NCBI RefSeq assembly: GCF_937616625.2
Contig: NC_065576.1
Location: forward strand, 7,380,501 to 7,444,500
Direction of reading: 5' to 3'
Source: Mercurialis annua
Lineage: Eukaryota; Streptophyta; Magnoliopsida; Malpighiales; Euphorbiaceae
DNA length: 64,000 bases
Part shown: piece after piece, positions 34,503 to 47,022 of the stretch
How positions within the stretch are numbered: the first letter of the stretch is position 1
How the letters are laid out: each line of letters opens with the position of its first letter
Translations under genes and position numbers: made by a program
Notes under the pieces: model-generated
Databases searched by the model: none
Seen by the model: the letters and a program-made list of their open reading frames with translations, nothing else
Told to the model about the DNA's origin: nothing

Positions 34503-35945
34503 ATAATAATTTTAGTTAAACTAAATAAAAACAATAAATATTTAGATTCTCTGATTTATTAGACCTAAACTTTTAAAATATTTTTTATTAAATAATTTGT
34601 TTAAATTTAATTTATTCTCTCTAAAACATCTTTATGATATTATTGATTATTTATATTTTAATTTAATATGATATTATTGATCATTTATGTACATTAATAT
34701 TAAAAAAACTCACACATAAAAATAGTTAGAAATAGGGCATGTCATTAGAATTCAGTTAAACCCACTTCTCTAACTGAAGTGACTTCGATGTGGTAGGTGA
34801 GTTTGATGGAATTACGTTATCAATTATCTAATAATGTTATATAGTCTCTTTAACAGGATTAGTTCAACTAATTGTTAGTAATTTTTTATAATGTTTTTGG
34901 ACAGTGACATACAATTTCAATGTCACACTAATTTGTTTTACCATTAATTCTCAGATTTATATTCTTTGATGATCAAATTCCGTTTACGGTGGGGTCTCAA
35001 TTTAACAATTTTTAATGAGCACACTAGAAAATGTGATAATTTTTATGTATGTCAATTGTAATTTTTTAATAAATTCAATATAAAAACTCATAACTAATTA
35101 AATTGAAAAAATTCATATATGTTCAAGAATGGATGAAATTCTGTAACTTTTTGTTTAATATAATTATGTAATATGAGTATTTTCATGATAGGAATTTGGA
35201 AACTTAAAAATGTTTATTTAGAAATTTTAATATAATTAGTTATAGTTGCTTTAACACACCTTCGAAAATGACATAATATTCTTTTGAGCTTTGATTTTTT
35301 CGTACTTAAATTTGTTTAAGCAACATAAGAAAAATATCATTAACTTCAACTATGAGTAATCATAGATATTGTTTTGTAAAAGGCAAAGTGATTTTTTCTA
35401 GTCATAAACTATACTCTCATTTTCTTTATATAATTTAGTCCATTAATTTTATAAATTAGAATAATTATATCCATAGTATATCTAGTCCAACGTGAATTTT
35501 TTATGTAGATTTATTTGGGAAAAATAAATGTTATTACTTTCATTAAATTATAATTAGTAGATAATTATCTTAATTTTTTTAAAATTACATTTTTAATGTA
35601 TTTAAACCTGGTCTATTGAGTCTCTCTACAAATTTCTCATTTATGGTTGATGGCTTTTCCCATAAGGTAAAGAGAGGCTGCTTGAAGAATATTGGTCATG
35701 CTAATGATAATTATCCCATGACTAAATCAAACCTAATGATCAGAAAATGTTGGAGAAAAATTATAGGGACCTTGACAAAAGATACTAATCTTATCTTAAT
35801 TACCAATATAAGCTTAATAAATATAAATAATAAAATTATTTATAGTTTTATTGTTCAATTTGATGTTTGTGATTATATTATCATAGTTATTATAGTTCCA
35901 AATTAGGCTAAACCCACCATAAAATCTATGTACTATTAGCTATTA
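34503..35945. other. Intergenic, no gene seen
   Basis: AT-rich. A 96-codon open frame at 35616-35906 has no recognisable features. No repeat ends seen. Confidence 0.4.
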
Positions 35946-35963
35946 TTATTTCACTTGTTTCTT

Positions 35964-36157
35964 TTTTTTTTTTTTTTTTTGGTAAGCCCATCCGGTTTCC
36001 AAGGCATCGCCTGACTAATTCGGATCCGACCCGCGTCGCGCACCTGGCATGGTGGGTGAGTCTACCAGTGGGAATTTTCTGCATTCACAAGGACTCGAAC
36101 CCGAGACCTTGCTTAAGCGATACCAAGCCGCTTACCACTTGGACCAACCCCCATTGG
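35964..36157 (-). mobile_element. tRNA-derived SINE with 18-bp TSD
   Basis: On the minus strand the element starts CCAATGGGGG, has a Pol III A box (GTTGGTCCAAGTGGTAAGC) and B box (GGGTTCGAGTCC), a ~130 bp GC-rich body, and ends in a poly-A run (poly-T at 35964-35980). A perfect 18-bp duplication (TTATTTCACTTG followed by TTTCTT) lies at 35946-35963 and 36158-36175, as expected of LINE-mediated insertion. The clean duplication indicates a recent copy. Confidence 0.9.
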
Positions 36158-36175
36158 TTATTTCACTTGTTTCTT

Positions 36176-37339
36176 AATAAACGTTTTATATTTAAATAGT
36201 TCTTTAACTATTTACTTTATACATTTATGGTACTTTTATTGATAAAAGTACAAAAAAATATCATCATTTATTCATTTTAATTACATGAAACGACGATATC
36301 TTATGTTTAAAAATAAGCACATGTGTATAAAATAAATAGTTAAAAGATCACTTACATGTAAAATAATTGTCGAATACCAAGTAAAATAAAAATCAATAGC
36401 ACAAACACATTAGAAAGGGTTTAACCAATAAATTACGACGTTGCCATAGTTATGTTATGATAATGATAATTTTATCAATATATTATCATAATAAAATAAA
36501 TAAATTATTCATCTTTTTTTATGACAACCAAAGATAAGTCCATATTTATAATGTATTTATTTATAATAGGGTAAAATTGACAATAGTGATTTGTTTTATT
36601 TTTATAGTACATATGATTAATAAATAAACTTTCTTATTTCACCTCCGATTAGTTTGATTAATGATAAAAAAATGGGTTGTTTTGAAAACATAAACAATTC
36701 AATTGATTTTTTAAATTATTTATATATCTAATTTATATGATAGTTTACATGTTTGATTTTGATAAATAATAATCAAATTAATAAAATATTATATTTGGCG
36801 TAGTTTGATTTAATTTTAGATTTGTATTTTCACTTCACATTTAAATTTAATTATTAAGGTTTATATAGTTGTAATAATTTTATTAAAAAAATAAATTTAT
36901 TAGTATTCTTATTTAATTATTATAGTAAATGATTAAAATAAAAGTTTATATCTGAATAATGTTTATGGGCATAGAGCTCTTTCATAATCATTATAATCAT
37001 GGCCGTTGGCCTAAACAATTTCTAAGATGGGTCATCTGATGCCAACTGCTTGTCTTAATACACTATGGATGCTATTGATTTTCAATGATTAGGTCAAAAT
37101 TTTGAGTTAACTTTTCAGTTCTTTTGGTTAATTACTACTGATTTTGATGCTGCAAAAATCATGTTATAATTAATCATGATTAGTATGAATTAAGCTGTAT
37201 AAAGGTGTAAACTAGACTCTTTATGTTGAAGTTTGGCATGTAATTTGAGCCGCCCAAAATAGCAAGGTGGCGTTGGCGTATCAATTTGAAACTGAAGAAG
37301 TATAAATTAGAAAACCATAAAATAGAGCACATGTTTGCA
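36176..37339. other. Intergenic, no gene seen
   Basis: AT-rich sequence without ORF or recognisable repeat ends. Confidence 0.45.
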
Positions 37340-39182
37340 TTATTTGAAGGATTAAAGAGATCAAGTTAAGAAGAAAGGCATTAATTGGACATATGTTGGG
37401 ATAAGTTTTGTGTGCCGAAAAAGTTTAGTGGAATGGAGTTCACAAAAATTCAGAAATTTAATATTGTTATGTTGGCTCGTCAAGTTTGGAGACTTATTAA
37501 AGTGGAAGATATTTTAATTGATGGTGAAAGTTCTTAAAGTCAAGTATTATCCTAAATGCTTAATTACTTAAAAAAATCCACCTTAATTTTTTTTTTCGTT
37601 TATACCCTGACCTTGTAAAAAAGTCATTTATACCCAGTTTTAAGTTTTTATGTTTCATCTCTACCCAATACAATAATATAATTGTCAATTTAATGAATTA
37701 AAGGATGGAAAACTTGAAAACAATAAAATAAAATGTTATATCATACATCTAATTAGTATATAAATATAAATTAAATGATTATTTTGAACTTTTTTCCAAG
37801 TGGAAAGAGACAATTTTAGTATTTTTGGGTAGAGATGAAACCTAAAAACCCAAAATTGGGTACAAATGATTTTTTTACAAGGTCAGGGTATAAACGAAAA
37901 AAAAGTTCAAGATGAGGGTTTTTTTAAGTAATTAAGCTTATCCTAAATCCTCTTTTCTATAAGTAAAGTTGAGAGCGAATCCGAGTTATTGATGAAGCAT
38001 TTTGGAAATCTAATCAGTACTGGCTAGAGGTGTTCGTGTTAAGAAATGGAATGCAAGGAGAACTAGAGTGTGGGGGCATCACTTAGCTGGATAGAGCATA
38101 CGACGATGCCGAATAATCTTGTTAATGCCACAGTAAATAATTTATTTGAAGTAGACGATAGAGCTTGGGACATGGGCTTAGTAAAGGACGTGTTTAATAA
38201 GCTCGTTGCCAACCAAAGGCGGTTTGGAACATAATTTGGAAGTTGTCGATCCCTTTGCACGTGAGGAACTTTTTATGGCGCGTTTTCAAAGATTATCTTC
38301 CTACAGCATAAAATCTTTCTCGGAAAAAAGTTTTGTTTTTGATCAATGCTCAATTTGAGCTTTCGGGTGTGATTATGCAGCTTACTTACTTACTTCTTGT
38401 TCGGTTGTTGAGTCTTGTTGGAGAGTAGTGCAGGTTCTCGCCATGTTTGAAGGAATGACAGTGGGAGATTAAATTTCACAATCGCTATCAGATCTGAATA
38501 TGGAAGATTTCCTTTTAGTGTCGTTTATTTATTAGAACCTTTGGTTAAACAAGAATAATGTTGTGTGGAAGAAGAAATCGGGTACGGTTAAATTGATTTT
38601 GGCAACAGTTGTACATCTCAAATGTCCGCTCGGAAAATAGCTCATTTATCAACTATTGAATTAAGATCAATGGACATGTCGAATAAAGATGGTAGAGTGA
38701 AGTAGGCTCCGCCAGAGCAAGGCTAGTTAAAAGCCAAAATTGATGTATCTATTTTTTTCAAATAATATGGGCATTGGAGCATGTATCATGGTTAGAGATT
38801 GGTAAAGAAGATTGTTGCAAGCTATACAACTCCGATCTTATGGGAGTGCTAATCTAAGAATGGCCGAGACGATGAGGATTTAAAGAAGGCTTGAGTTGGT
38901 TGAAAGGGGTTTCAGATTTAACTATAGAGTCGGATGTGATGGAGTTGATTTTGAAAATTAGAATTCAAATCTCATTGAAGCTGAAATTTTAGTTGGTGAT
39001 TGCGCGTATCTTGCAAAGCAGTTTAGCAATGCTATTCTTGTTTTCGTGAGACGATATGCGAATCAGGCAGCACATGTTCTTGCACAGAATGTCAGTTTAA
39101 TTTTAGGTCATCAGGAGTGGTTCTATCACTTCCCTAAACTCCTCACAAATATAATTATTTTGGTTTGATTCTTAAAAAAAAA
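37340..39182 (+). pseudogene. Decayed LINE (non-LTR retrotransposon) 3' part
   Basis: Broken frames on the plus strand read like the region after the reverse transcriptase of plant L1-type elements: a segment resembling KNFRNFNIVMLARQVWRL near 37445-37500 and a C-terminal RNase H-like segment near 39000-39120 (FVRRYANQAAHVLAQN). An A-run near 39174 may be the poly-A tail. Many stops and frameshifts are present. The element is split by the MITE at 37558-37937. Confidence 0.65.
37558..37937. mobile_element. Mutator-type MITE (380 bp) with 11-bp TSD, inside the LINE remnant
   Basis: It has perfect 12-bp terminal inverted repeats (GCTTAATTACTT / AAGTAATTAAGC), arms complementary over about 100 bp, and identical TTATCCTAAAT flanks at 37547-37557 and 37938-37948. 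Confidence 0.85.
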
Positions 39183-39254
39183 ACCTGTTTATCTCATGCA
39201 ATATAATTTATTTATTTATTTTATTATAATTATATCAATATATTTATCATAACA

Positions 39255-39740
39255 AGGGGCATGCAGTGACCAAGTGTTTTGCAGAATTTCCAACAGAAGA
39301 TAAGATGAAGTTTATCTTCTGTATCATGGAATACGATTCACTTTCAAGATGCCTTGGTGGTGAAATAGTAGACACGCGAGACTCAAAATCTCATGCTAAA
39401 GAGCGTGGAGGTTCGAGTCCTCTTCAAGGCATAATATTGAAAATGCTCATTGAATTAGAATAAGTTCGGCAGCGGGTCACGAAATTTTGGTGATTTTCTA
39501 CATCTAATGAATGGGGAGTCCGCTTTGAAAGCGTCCGCCCTGCAACCACCCCCGAGTATATGCTTTAACAGGAATTACACAAGGGCAGTTGATACAATCA
39601 AAACCTCTGGTAAAATGCCTGCCTGTAACCCAACAGATAAAGTACATTACATAGTCCGTTTTAGAGATTGGCGACTAGCCTATTCAGTAACTTTGGCACT
39701 GAATTCGCAAATGCTCATAATTCAATAATTTACCATGTTC
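39255..39740 (+). other. Nuclear insertion of plastid DNA (NUPT) around trnL-CAA
   Basis: The sequence matches the order I know from the chloroplast inverted repeat: the block ending ATACGATTCACTTTCAAGAT, then trnL-CAA, then the downstream spacer containing GGGTCACGAAAT and GCGTCCGCCCTGCAACCACC. It is flanked by nuclear AT-rich DNA and repeats. The ends are approximate. The open frame at 39507-39728 is plastid spacer, not a nuclear gene. Confidence 0.75.
39351..39431 (+). pseudogene. trnL-CAA: Plastid-derived tRNA-Leu(CAA) copy
   Basis: An 81-nt tRNA with a long variable arm, anticodon loop CTCAAAA and anticodon CAA, and the T-arm GGTTCGAGTCC. Compared with the plastid gene as I remember it there are two G-to-A changes, one in the D-arm region (GAAATAGTAGA) and one in the anticodon stem (CTCATGCTA), the second breaking a pair. 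It is probably an inactive nuclear copy. Confidence 0.75.
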
Positions 39741-40120
39741 TTCTTATAAACCAGTGAGCATTTGCGATACACAGTTTTTTATTTTGTTTATCATTATATA
39801 TTCCAACATGGCAAACGCTTTATCAATTTTTTACCCGAATGACGAGGCATAACCCTTGTTATACTATAATCATTAATAGAAAAGTTCAATTTTTTTAAGA
39901 CCGAATAATTCGGAATCCATAGCAAACTTTATCATTTAAAAAATGGATAGTATTCTCTAATTCATTTTAGTTTTTTTTCTTAAAATATTCTTTTTTAATT
40001 TATTATCACGTCAGGTGATATCAATGTAGAAATTAAAAAATGAATTAAATAGCATGAGTTAAAATAGATAATCCTAACTAAAGATAGTGTAGGTAATGTG
40101 GCTTCATTATTATATACTAC
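39741..40120. other. Intergenic, no gene seen
   Basis: AT-rich sequence between the plastid fragment and the Helitron candidate. Confidence 0.4.
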
Positions 40121-41448
40121 TAGTGTAAAACCCTCGCTTCGCTTCGGAATTAATTAAATTAAAGATAAAATATGAATTTGAATTCAGTAATTTAAATTAC
40201 ATAAATATTAACGGTTTAGGAAAAAATTGTTGTTTTAATATTCAAATTATATGTATGATTATATTAATTTTAATATTTTATCTGACATGATAGCATAATT
40301 TTTTCTGAATAAAATATGGATAATATATTATACTGTTAATTAAGCACTATATAATGGTATATCAGATAATTATAAGTTATATTAAATGCGGTATTTAGTT
40401 TTTCAAAATTAATATATTATTTAGTTCAAGATATATTTCTTTTCTCATTAATATGAACAATTATTCAATATGAAATTTACACTTAATTATATAACATCAG
40501 TTTCAAATTCAATAACTAAAACATAATTTTTAAATATGAAAGCAAAATTTTCAACTAAATCAAAATTTGCAAAAAATACAATTTTATATCAAAAACAACC
40601 AAACCTGTATTTAAATAAATTTAATTTTTACTATAAACAGTGACAAAAAACAAAAACAAAAAAAAAAGAGATGAAGAGTATTAAGTGTAAAAAAAAGACA
40701 TGTCGGCTAAAGGGACATATAATTTATTTTAATATATATTTAATATAAATTTTGTTGTGGTTTATATATGAATAAATAAATTTGGCTATTAAATTTATTG
40801 ATAAACCTAGTTCCCAAGATTAATGAAAAACATGGTCTCCAAGTTTATTGATACACTTAGAGATGAGTTTCTCATTAAACGTGGGCATAAATTTCATAAT
40901 CTATTAAAAATGCTGTATTTTTATATAATTATCAAAATTATCTTTTAAAAATTATTTTTTTATATACCGAAACCAATAAATGAAAAATTCACAAATTATT
41001 AGATTTAAATATAAATGATTTTTGTATATATATATCGAGACAGATAAATGAAAAAATGATAATTTTTTAAATTCAAATATAAATAATTTTTTTATGTAAG
41101 CATAATTTACTATATATATAAAATATTATAAAATATAAATATATAACAAATATACAACAGAATATATAATAGAATAAACATGCTTTTTTAATTTAATAGT
41201 AAAACTAATAAAAATATGTATAGTATATTTTAATGAACTTTTTTTTAAAAAAATAGTTAATATTTTACTTTAAAAAATGATTTTAATTTTTTGGCTGAAA
41301 TTTATAATTTACTATTGTTATCATTAAAATTAATATTAAATTTACATTTTTTGTGAAAATGTGATTAGTTTTAAATTTGGACTAATGTAGGAAGTAATTA
41401 GGATTTAAGGAATTGTATTTTTATTATATTTCACTTCACATATATAGA
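40121..41448 (-). mobile_element. Candidate non-autonomous Helitron (1328 bp)
   Basis: On the minus strand it would begin TCTATATATGTGAAGTG after an A and end ...GCGAGGGTTTTACACTAG before a T, resembling the complete Helitron at 8190-8740. The hairpin before CTAG is weak (repeated GAAGCGAAGCG), so the call is less certain. No Rep/helicase coding sequence. Confidence 0.4.
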
Positions 41449-42195
41449 TAAAATCATTATTTTAAAAATAGATTATAAAAAGAAGAGTGGGGTCAGTGGA
41501 CCCCATCTGTGTGCATAAATATGCAATTCAGATGGTTTTGTTATAATTAAATTAGCAAAATTGGCTTTTGATATTTAGCAATAGTTGGTGTTTTGGTAAT
41601 AAAGTAAGAAAGTGTTGGGCATTTAATAGAGAACTATAAGGAAGATACCAAAATGGACACTGGAATTATTCTGTCTATAGTGGTTAGTTTGCCATTATTT
41701 CAAAAGTCTTGGTTTTTTAGTAAAATGAACCCTTAATAAACAGTATTTTGGGTTCATCTTTATACTAGTTATATAGATGTCTGTCTCTAAAGTTATTTTC
41801 AATTTTAATTTTACTCTATTAATTATTTAAATATTTTATTTATATTTTATTTATAAACAATTTTATTAAATTATTTTATTTTAAAATTTATTGACATTTA
41901 TGATTTTTATTTTTATTATTATATTCTTTTAATAAATTACAAAAATAATAATTAATACTCTTTTATTATATTAAAGTGATGAATATTACTTTCTCCGTCT
42001 CACTTTAAAAGTCTCATATTCCATTTTGTGACATCTCATTTTAAAAATTCTATTTTTATTTTTAAAAAATTATATGAACTTTTTTTTATTTAAATCATAT
42101 TCAAGCATTAATATAGAAAATTTCACTATCATTAATAAGGTATAATGAAAAGTATATAAAAAAATGAAGATTATAATTTTTTTTAATCTGTACAT

Positions 42196-42318
42196 GACAA
42201 TCAATAAGTTATAGTTCAAATGATATAAGTGCTGGACAATAATTTATTAAGGTTGTGATTTAAAGTTTCTCACAAACATTCTTAGTCTTTTTCTCCTTTT
42301 CAATTATTAAAAAATATT
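42196..42318 (+). mobile_element. Degenerate tRNA-derived SINE fragment
   Basis: An A-box-like stretch (AGTTATAGTTCAAATGATATAAG) is followed by a weak B box and an AT tail, similar to the SINE at 58585-58690. Confidence 0.4.
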
Positions 42319-42339
42319 TGCGTGTAAAAATAAATACTA

Positions 42340-42622
42340 CTCCCTCCGTCCCAATAGAGTTGTTCACTTTGAGAAATTTTTTTGTTTCAAAACTCTTGTC
42401 CACTTTCAAAAAGTAACTAATTTTTACACTCAACTTTTCTATATTATCCTTATTTAAAACCCACTAATGAGTAAATTAAAAGTAAATTGCAAATGGACCC
42501 TATATTAAATAGGGGTATGACAAGAAAAGTAAGGAAAATTTTACAAAATCCATAAACAATAATTGCTTTTTTTAAACTGTTTGATAAAGGCAAAGTGGAT
42601 AATTCTATTGGGACGGAGGGAG
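42340..42622. mobile_element. Stowaway MITE (Tc1/mariner), 283 bp, TA target
   Basis: Terminal inverted repeats are CTCCCTCCGTCCCAATAG and CTATTGGGACGGAGGGAG, with TA duplications at 42338-42339 and 42623-42624. These are the diagnostic Stowaway ends. A relative with only one recognisable end (CTTTCTCCGTCTCACTT) is at 41990. Confidence 0.93.
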
Positions 42623-42624
42623 TA

Positions 42625-43489
42625 GTACTTTTAAAATGTGTTAAATTTTTTTAAAAAAAGTTAAATGGTGTGAATAACTTTTCCTTTAGAGTTTATCATA
42701 AAATGACAAAATAAATGTCCAAACTCCCGCCATAGGAGTTCTAATGATATCTCGTGTCAGCAGGCAACTCCTCCAGCACGCTTACCACATTAAAAATTAC
42801 ATTTATTACAATCTTTCATATTACCCAAAATAACCTTAACATCCTCAAATATCTACATCTTTTACCTTCGTTTTTTAGTTTCGTCTTGTCCCTCCATTTT
42901 CATACTTTTCAAGCGTTGGTTACGGCAAAAATCTCGAGCCAAAAAACCAACGGCGAAGATTAAGTTCTATAATCATTTTGTAATAATATTCGCCTAACTA
43001 CGATTCGGATATTATTTTAAGGTCAAATCCATCTTAACACCCTTGTATTTTTACTGTTTTGTTTATTTGATCATTTTCTAAATTTTTATTTGATCGAATC
43101 TCTACGTTTAATATTAAATCATATTTCATGAATAAAGAGCGCACACTACATTCGCTATAGAATGTGCATGAGACCAAACTTGAACATGGATCAGATAAAC
43201 AAAAAATTAAAAATATATAAATTAAATAAATAAAAATTTAAAAATACATAGATCAAATAAATAAAAATTTATTAAACATATTGAATAAAAAAACAACTAA
43301 ACAGATACCCGTCAAAAAAGGACCTATTAAATTAAATTCATGAAGTACATGGATCTAATGTGTACAAAATTTTGAAAAAAAGACCAGATAAATAAAACGG
43401 TAAAATATAGGGACCTCAAGACGGATTTAGCCTTATTATAATCCTTAGTTAATGAATTAAATTTAGAAGAATGTAAACAGAGAGGCATG
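42625..43489. other. Intergenic, upstream of the kinase gene
   Basis: AT-rich; no gene seen. The distal promoter of the RLCK gene would lie here. Confidence 0.4.
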
Positions 43490-43497
43490 TATAAATA
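43490..43497 (+). promoter_or_regulatory. Putative TATA box of the RLCK gene
   Basis: TATAAATA lies 330 bp upstream of the chosen ATG at 43820, which would give a 5' UTR of about 300 nt. Confidence 0.4.
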
Positions 43498-43819
43498 TAG
43501 AGAATGATTGGGAAGGTTGAGTTAGCTTGTTTCATCCAGAAATAACCAATTTCTAAAGATAAACCATTAATTTTATTCCATTCTTTTTAATTTGTTTCCC
43601 ATTTCTTGGTTATACTCTTTCTTTAATTTCTTTGCTTTTCTTGTTTGTTTATTAAACTATGTAGGATTTTTGATTCTCTTTGGTTTCTTCTTCTGGGTAT
43701 TTTCAAATTTTTCATTATCCTTTATTGGAACTAAAAGAAACCATCTTTTTTCTTTTTATTTCAAGAAAACTAAATACCCAGAAACCCTTTTGTTCTTCCT
43801 TTCTTGTTCTTGATCAGAA

Positions 43820-46800
43820 ATGGCTGTTGAAGGTAATTCATTCATCTGGTTTTTTGATTCTTGGGATTGTTTGGTTTCCTAGAAAATGAAAGATATGTTT
43901 TTCTGTTTCGTTTTCTTTTATTTTCCTCTATTATGAGCTAGTAGCACGGATACGGACACGGAAAAACAGAACATTTGAACATCGACACGGTGAAACAGCG
44001 TTATAACAAGTGGATTTTTGTGTCTAAAACGTCAAGTGTCTGATATACGTTGATTAAATGAAGTGTTCGTGCTAATTATGAGTTAAAAGAATGATATAAT
44101 TTTAAATTTTCTCGGCAACCAAACAAGAGCTAACGGTATTTGAAATGAATAAAGGAATAATCTTTTTGTGTTTTGCATGATTTTAAAGTGACAGAAGGAG
44201 AAACCCAAGAAAGCCCAGAAATGGAAATACAAAAAGAATCCAAAATGAATAGTATTGAAGATCCATCACCAAGATGTGTATTAGAAATTCCAATTTTAGG
44301 TTCAGATTGTGATGATCATAGCAGCTGGAGCAGTATGAGCACAAATAGCAGCAGCAGCAGTTCAGGTTCTTCTGAGAAAATAACGTCATCACCAGATCAA
44401 AAATCAGAGCATCATAACAGGGACCTGAGTGGTAATTTTTCACCATGGAAAAACATGTTTGATACTATTAAGAAGAAATCAATGAGGAGATTTTCTGTGA
44501 TTCCTTTGCTTTCAACTTATGATATTATTACTAAGAAGAATTTAAAAAGGAAAATTCAGAGAATTCAGAGTTCTTCGGATGTTGTTATTGATTTTGAAGG
44601 CCTTCAAATTAGTAAACCATCTTGGAGAAATTTTGATTTTGCTGAACTTGAAGCTGCTACTGATCATTTCTGTTCTGGTAATTAATTTATTTCTTGCAGC
44701 TTATTTTTATTTTAGTTCTTGATTTTTGTCTGTTTGTGTAGTTTTATTACATTTTTAATTCTTGTAATTTAGGATTTCATAAGGTTTTAGATTCCAAATT
44801 TAGAAACAAAATATTTTTTTTTTCTCTTTTGGATGTCACTTTCATAGTTTAAATGTCATGTGAAATTAAAGTATTTGAAATTTCAAATGAGAATTAGTTG
44901 ATGAAGGAGACTTTGTTGACTATTATGTTTAAGAACTTTGAAGGTGGGACCAAACTGCTTGATTAATAAATGTTGATAGGAATGGTTTTTTAGAGTTCAT
45001 CCTTTGTGGTAATTAGATGAAGAATTATTTAAGCTAATTGTTGTATTGTTAGTCTTAATGGTTTTAGAGCTAGTCGGTGTGATTCGCAGCGAGTGAAGTA
45101 ATTATGTTGCGATTCTTCAATTATTTAAATTATTTTATAAGTTTGATATGATTCCGACTGATAAAGCATATAATTTCGGTAGAGAACTTGATTGGGGAAG
45201 GGGGTCATGCACAAGTGTACAAAGGGTGTTTATTGGATGATCAAATTGTAGCTGTGAAAAAGATAATCAAGACGGAAAAGGAAGAAGAGGATAGAATTGG
45301 AGATTTTTTATCCGAGCTAGGAATTATTGCACATATAAACCATCCAAATGCTGCTAAATTGCTCGGTTTCAGCATTGATCGCGGTTTGCATCTTGTCTTA
45401 GAATATTTACCTCAAGGCAGCCTTGCTTCCGTGCTCCATGGTTCTGTTTCTCGAACTCCAACTTTTTCGTTAGTCTATCTGGTCGCATCGTCATTTCACT
45501 GACTATGAATGATGCACTCAAAATTGCAGGTAGAGCGGAAAGTCTAGAATGGAAGAAAAGGTTTAAGGTAGCTGTAGGAATAGCAGAAGGATTACGGTAT
45601 CTCCATCATGATTGCCATAGGCGCATCATTCATAGAGACATCAAAGCCTCCAACATATTGCTCACTGAAGATTATGAAGCTCAGGTAATTCCCTAATTTA
45701 ACTGAATTATTATTGAATAATACTTCCGTGTATATATTTTAGACAACTGACAACAAGCTCTCAATTCGGTTTACCTATTTCAGATATCTGATTTCGGATT
45801 GGCAAAGTGGCTTCCAGAAAACTGGCTTCACCACATTGTCTTCCCCATAGAGGGCACATTCGGGTTCGGCATATTGCACTTCAGTAATTTGCTGTTATTA
45901 CACTTGTTGTCTATGTTGGACAAATATTTGTAGAGTTTCACGTTTCAACATTTTGTCTTCCTTTCTGGAAACTCTTTCGAAACTCCAAAACTTTAATAGC
46001 ATATTCTTGTGAAAAATGTCATTTTTCCGTCTCCGTGCAGCATAGCATGTTGTTATTCATAATTTTGGACTTATGGACCTGAATTTTTTTATTACAGATA
46101 TCTGGCTCCGGAATACTTTATGCACGGGATAGTCAATGAGAAGACTGATGTATTTTCTTATGGGGTTTTGTTACTAGAGATAATAACAGGGCGTCACGCA
46201 GTCGATTCTAGCAGACAAAGCCTCGCGATGTGGGTAAGTTGTACTAAACCTGCACTCTACATTTTCATTTTTATCATAAAGAGATTCTTAACCTTGAGTC
46301 GTTTACTTTACATAGGCGAAACCATTGTTAGAGGAAAACAATGTCAAAGAAGTAGCTGATCCAAGATTAGGAGACGATTATGATCCTGTCGAAATGAAAC
46401 GGGCAATGTTCACAGCTTTGATGTGCATTCACCATTTACCTAACATGCGTCCGCACATGGATCGGGTACGATGTTGATTGTTCTGTTATGTTTGACTGCA
46501 ATTAGATTTATTTATCGGGAAACTGAAAAAATGATGCACGGAGACCTCAAGAACTGTGCTTCTCAGTTTCTGAAACGTTTCTGTTTCCGATACTTTCGAG
46601 AACTCATACGGAAACTTCCCATTTCCGATACTCTCGAAATCTCATACTTAATGTTCCCATTTCCGATACTCTCAGAAACTCATATGTCCTGTTTCCGATG
46701 CTCTCATAAACTCATATGTAACGTTACATGATGCTCTCCAAAACTCATACGTAACATTCCCGTTTTTTATTTTCTAAGGATGTCATACAAAACGTTAGCC

Positions 46801-47022
46801 ATTTCCGTTTCCGTGCAACATAAATCAGAAGTAATAACTAACAAGAATGTCCGAAATTTTCAGGTAGTGCGGGTACTAAAGGGTACGGAAGCGCCGACGA
46901 TGATGCAGCAAAAGAGTAATGGAGGGAGGGCCGTGATTTTGGATGGTTGTGATTTGCAAGACTATACATGCACAAGCTATCTGAATGACCTAAACCGCCA
47001 TATGCAACTAGTGCTGGAATAG
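43820..47022 (+). CDS. Receptor-like cytoplasmic kinase, class VI (RBK-like), 8 exons (477 aa)
   Basis: Exons: 43820-43832, 44195-44677, 45183-45440, 45530-45684, 45784-45863, 46098-46233, 46316-46465, 46864-47022; phases close to a 477-residue protein. Residues 1-165 are a polar Ser-rich region with no signal peptide or membrane segment. The kinase domain has the Gly loop [11 protein letters not shown] (170-180), ATP-binding Lys191, HRDIKASN with catalytic Asp288 (RD type) and DFG Asp306, followed by [17 protein letters not shown] typical of RLCK-VI. Members of this class phosphorylate Ser/Thr in the cytosol and several bind ROP GTPases; the partner here is unknown. All catalytic residues are present. 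The 13-nt first exon carries the only in-frame ATG joined by a clean splice; a start inside exon 2 (Met14 or Met23) is the alternative. Intron 1 holds a MITE and intron 7 a minisatellite. Confidence 0.92.
43935..44076. mobile_element. Small MITE with GTAGCACGGA termini, copy 2 (intronic)
   Basis: GTAGCACGGATACGGACACGG at the left and TGTTCGTGCTAAT at the right are inverted termini. The interior matches the copy at 63790-63942 in reverse orientation. It lies in intron 1 of the RLCK gene. Confidence 0.6.
46556..46785. repeat. Minisatellite in intron 7 of the RLCK gene
   Basis: About five imperfect units of roughly 40-50 bp contain the core TTTCCGATACTCTC followed by AAACTCATA. It explains the small open frame at this place. 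Confidence 0.7.

Noticed and set aside
35616..35906. 96-codon open frame as a gene
   Set aside because: AT-rich, no recognisable domain, no splice or promoter context.
39507..39728. 73-codon open frame as a nuclear gene
   Set aside because: It is plastid spacer sequence within the NUPT.
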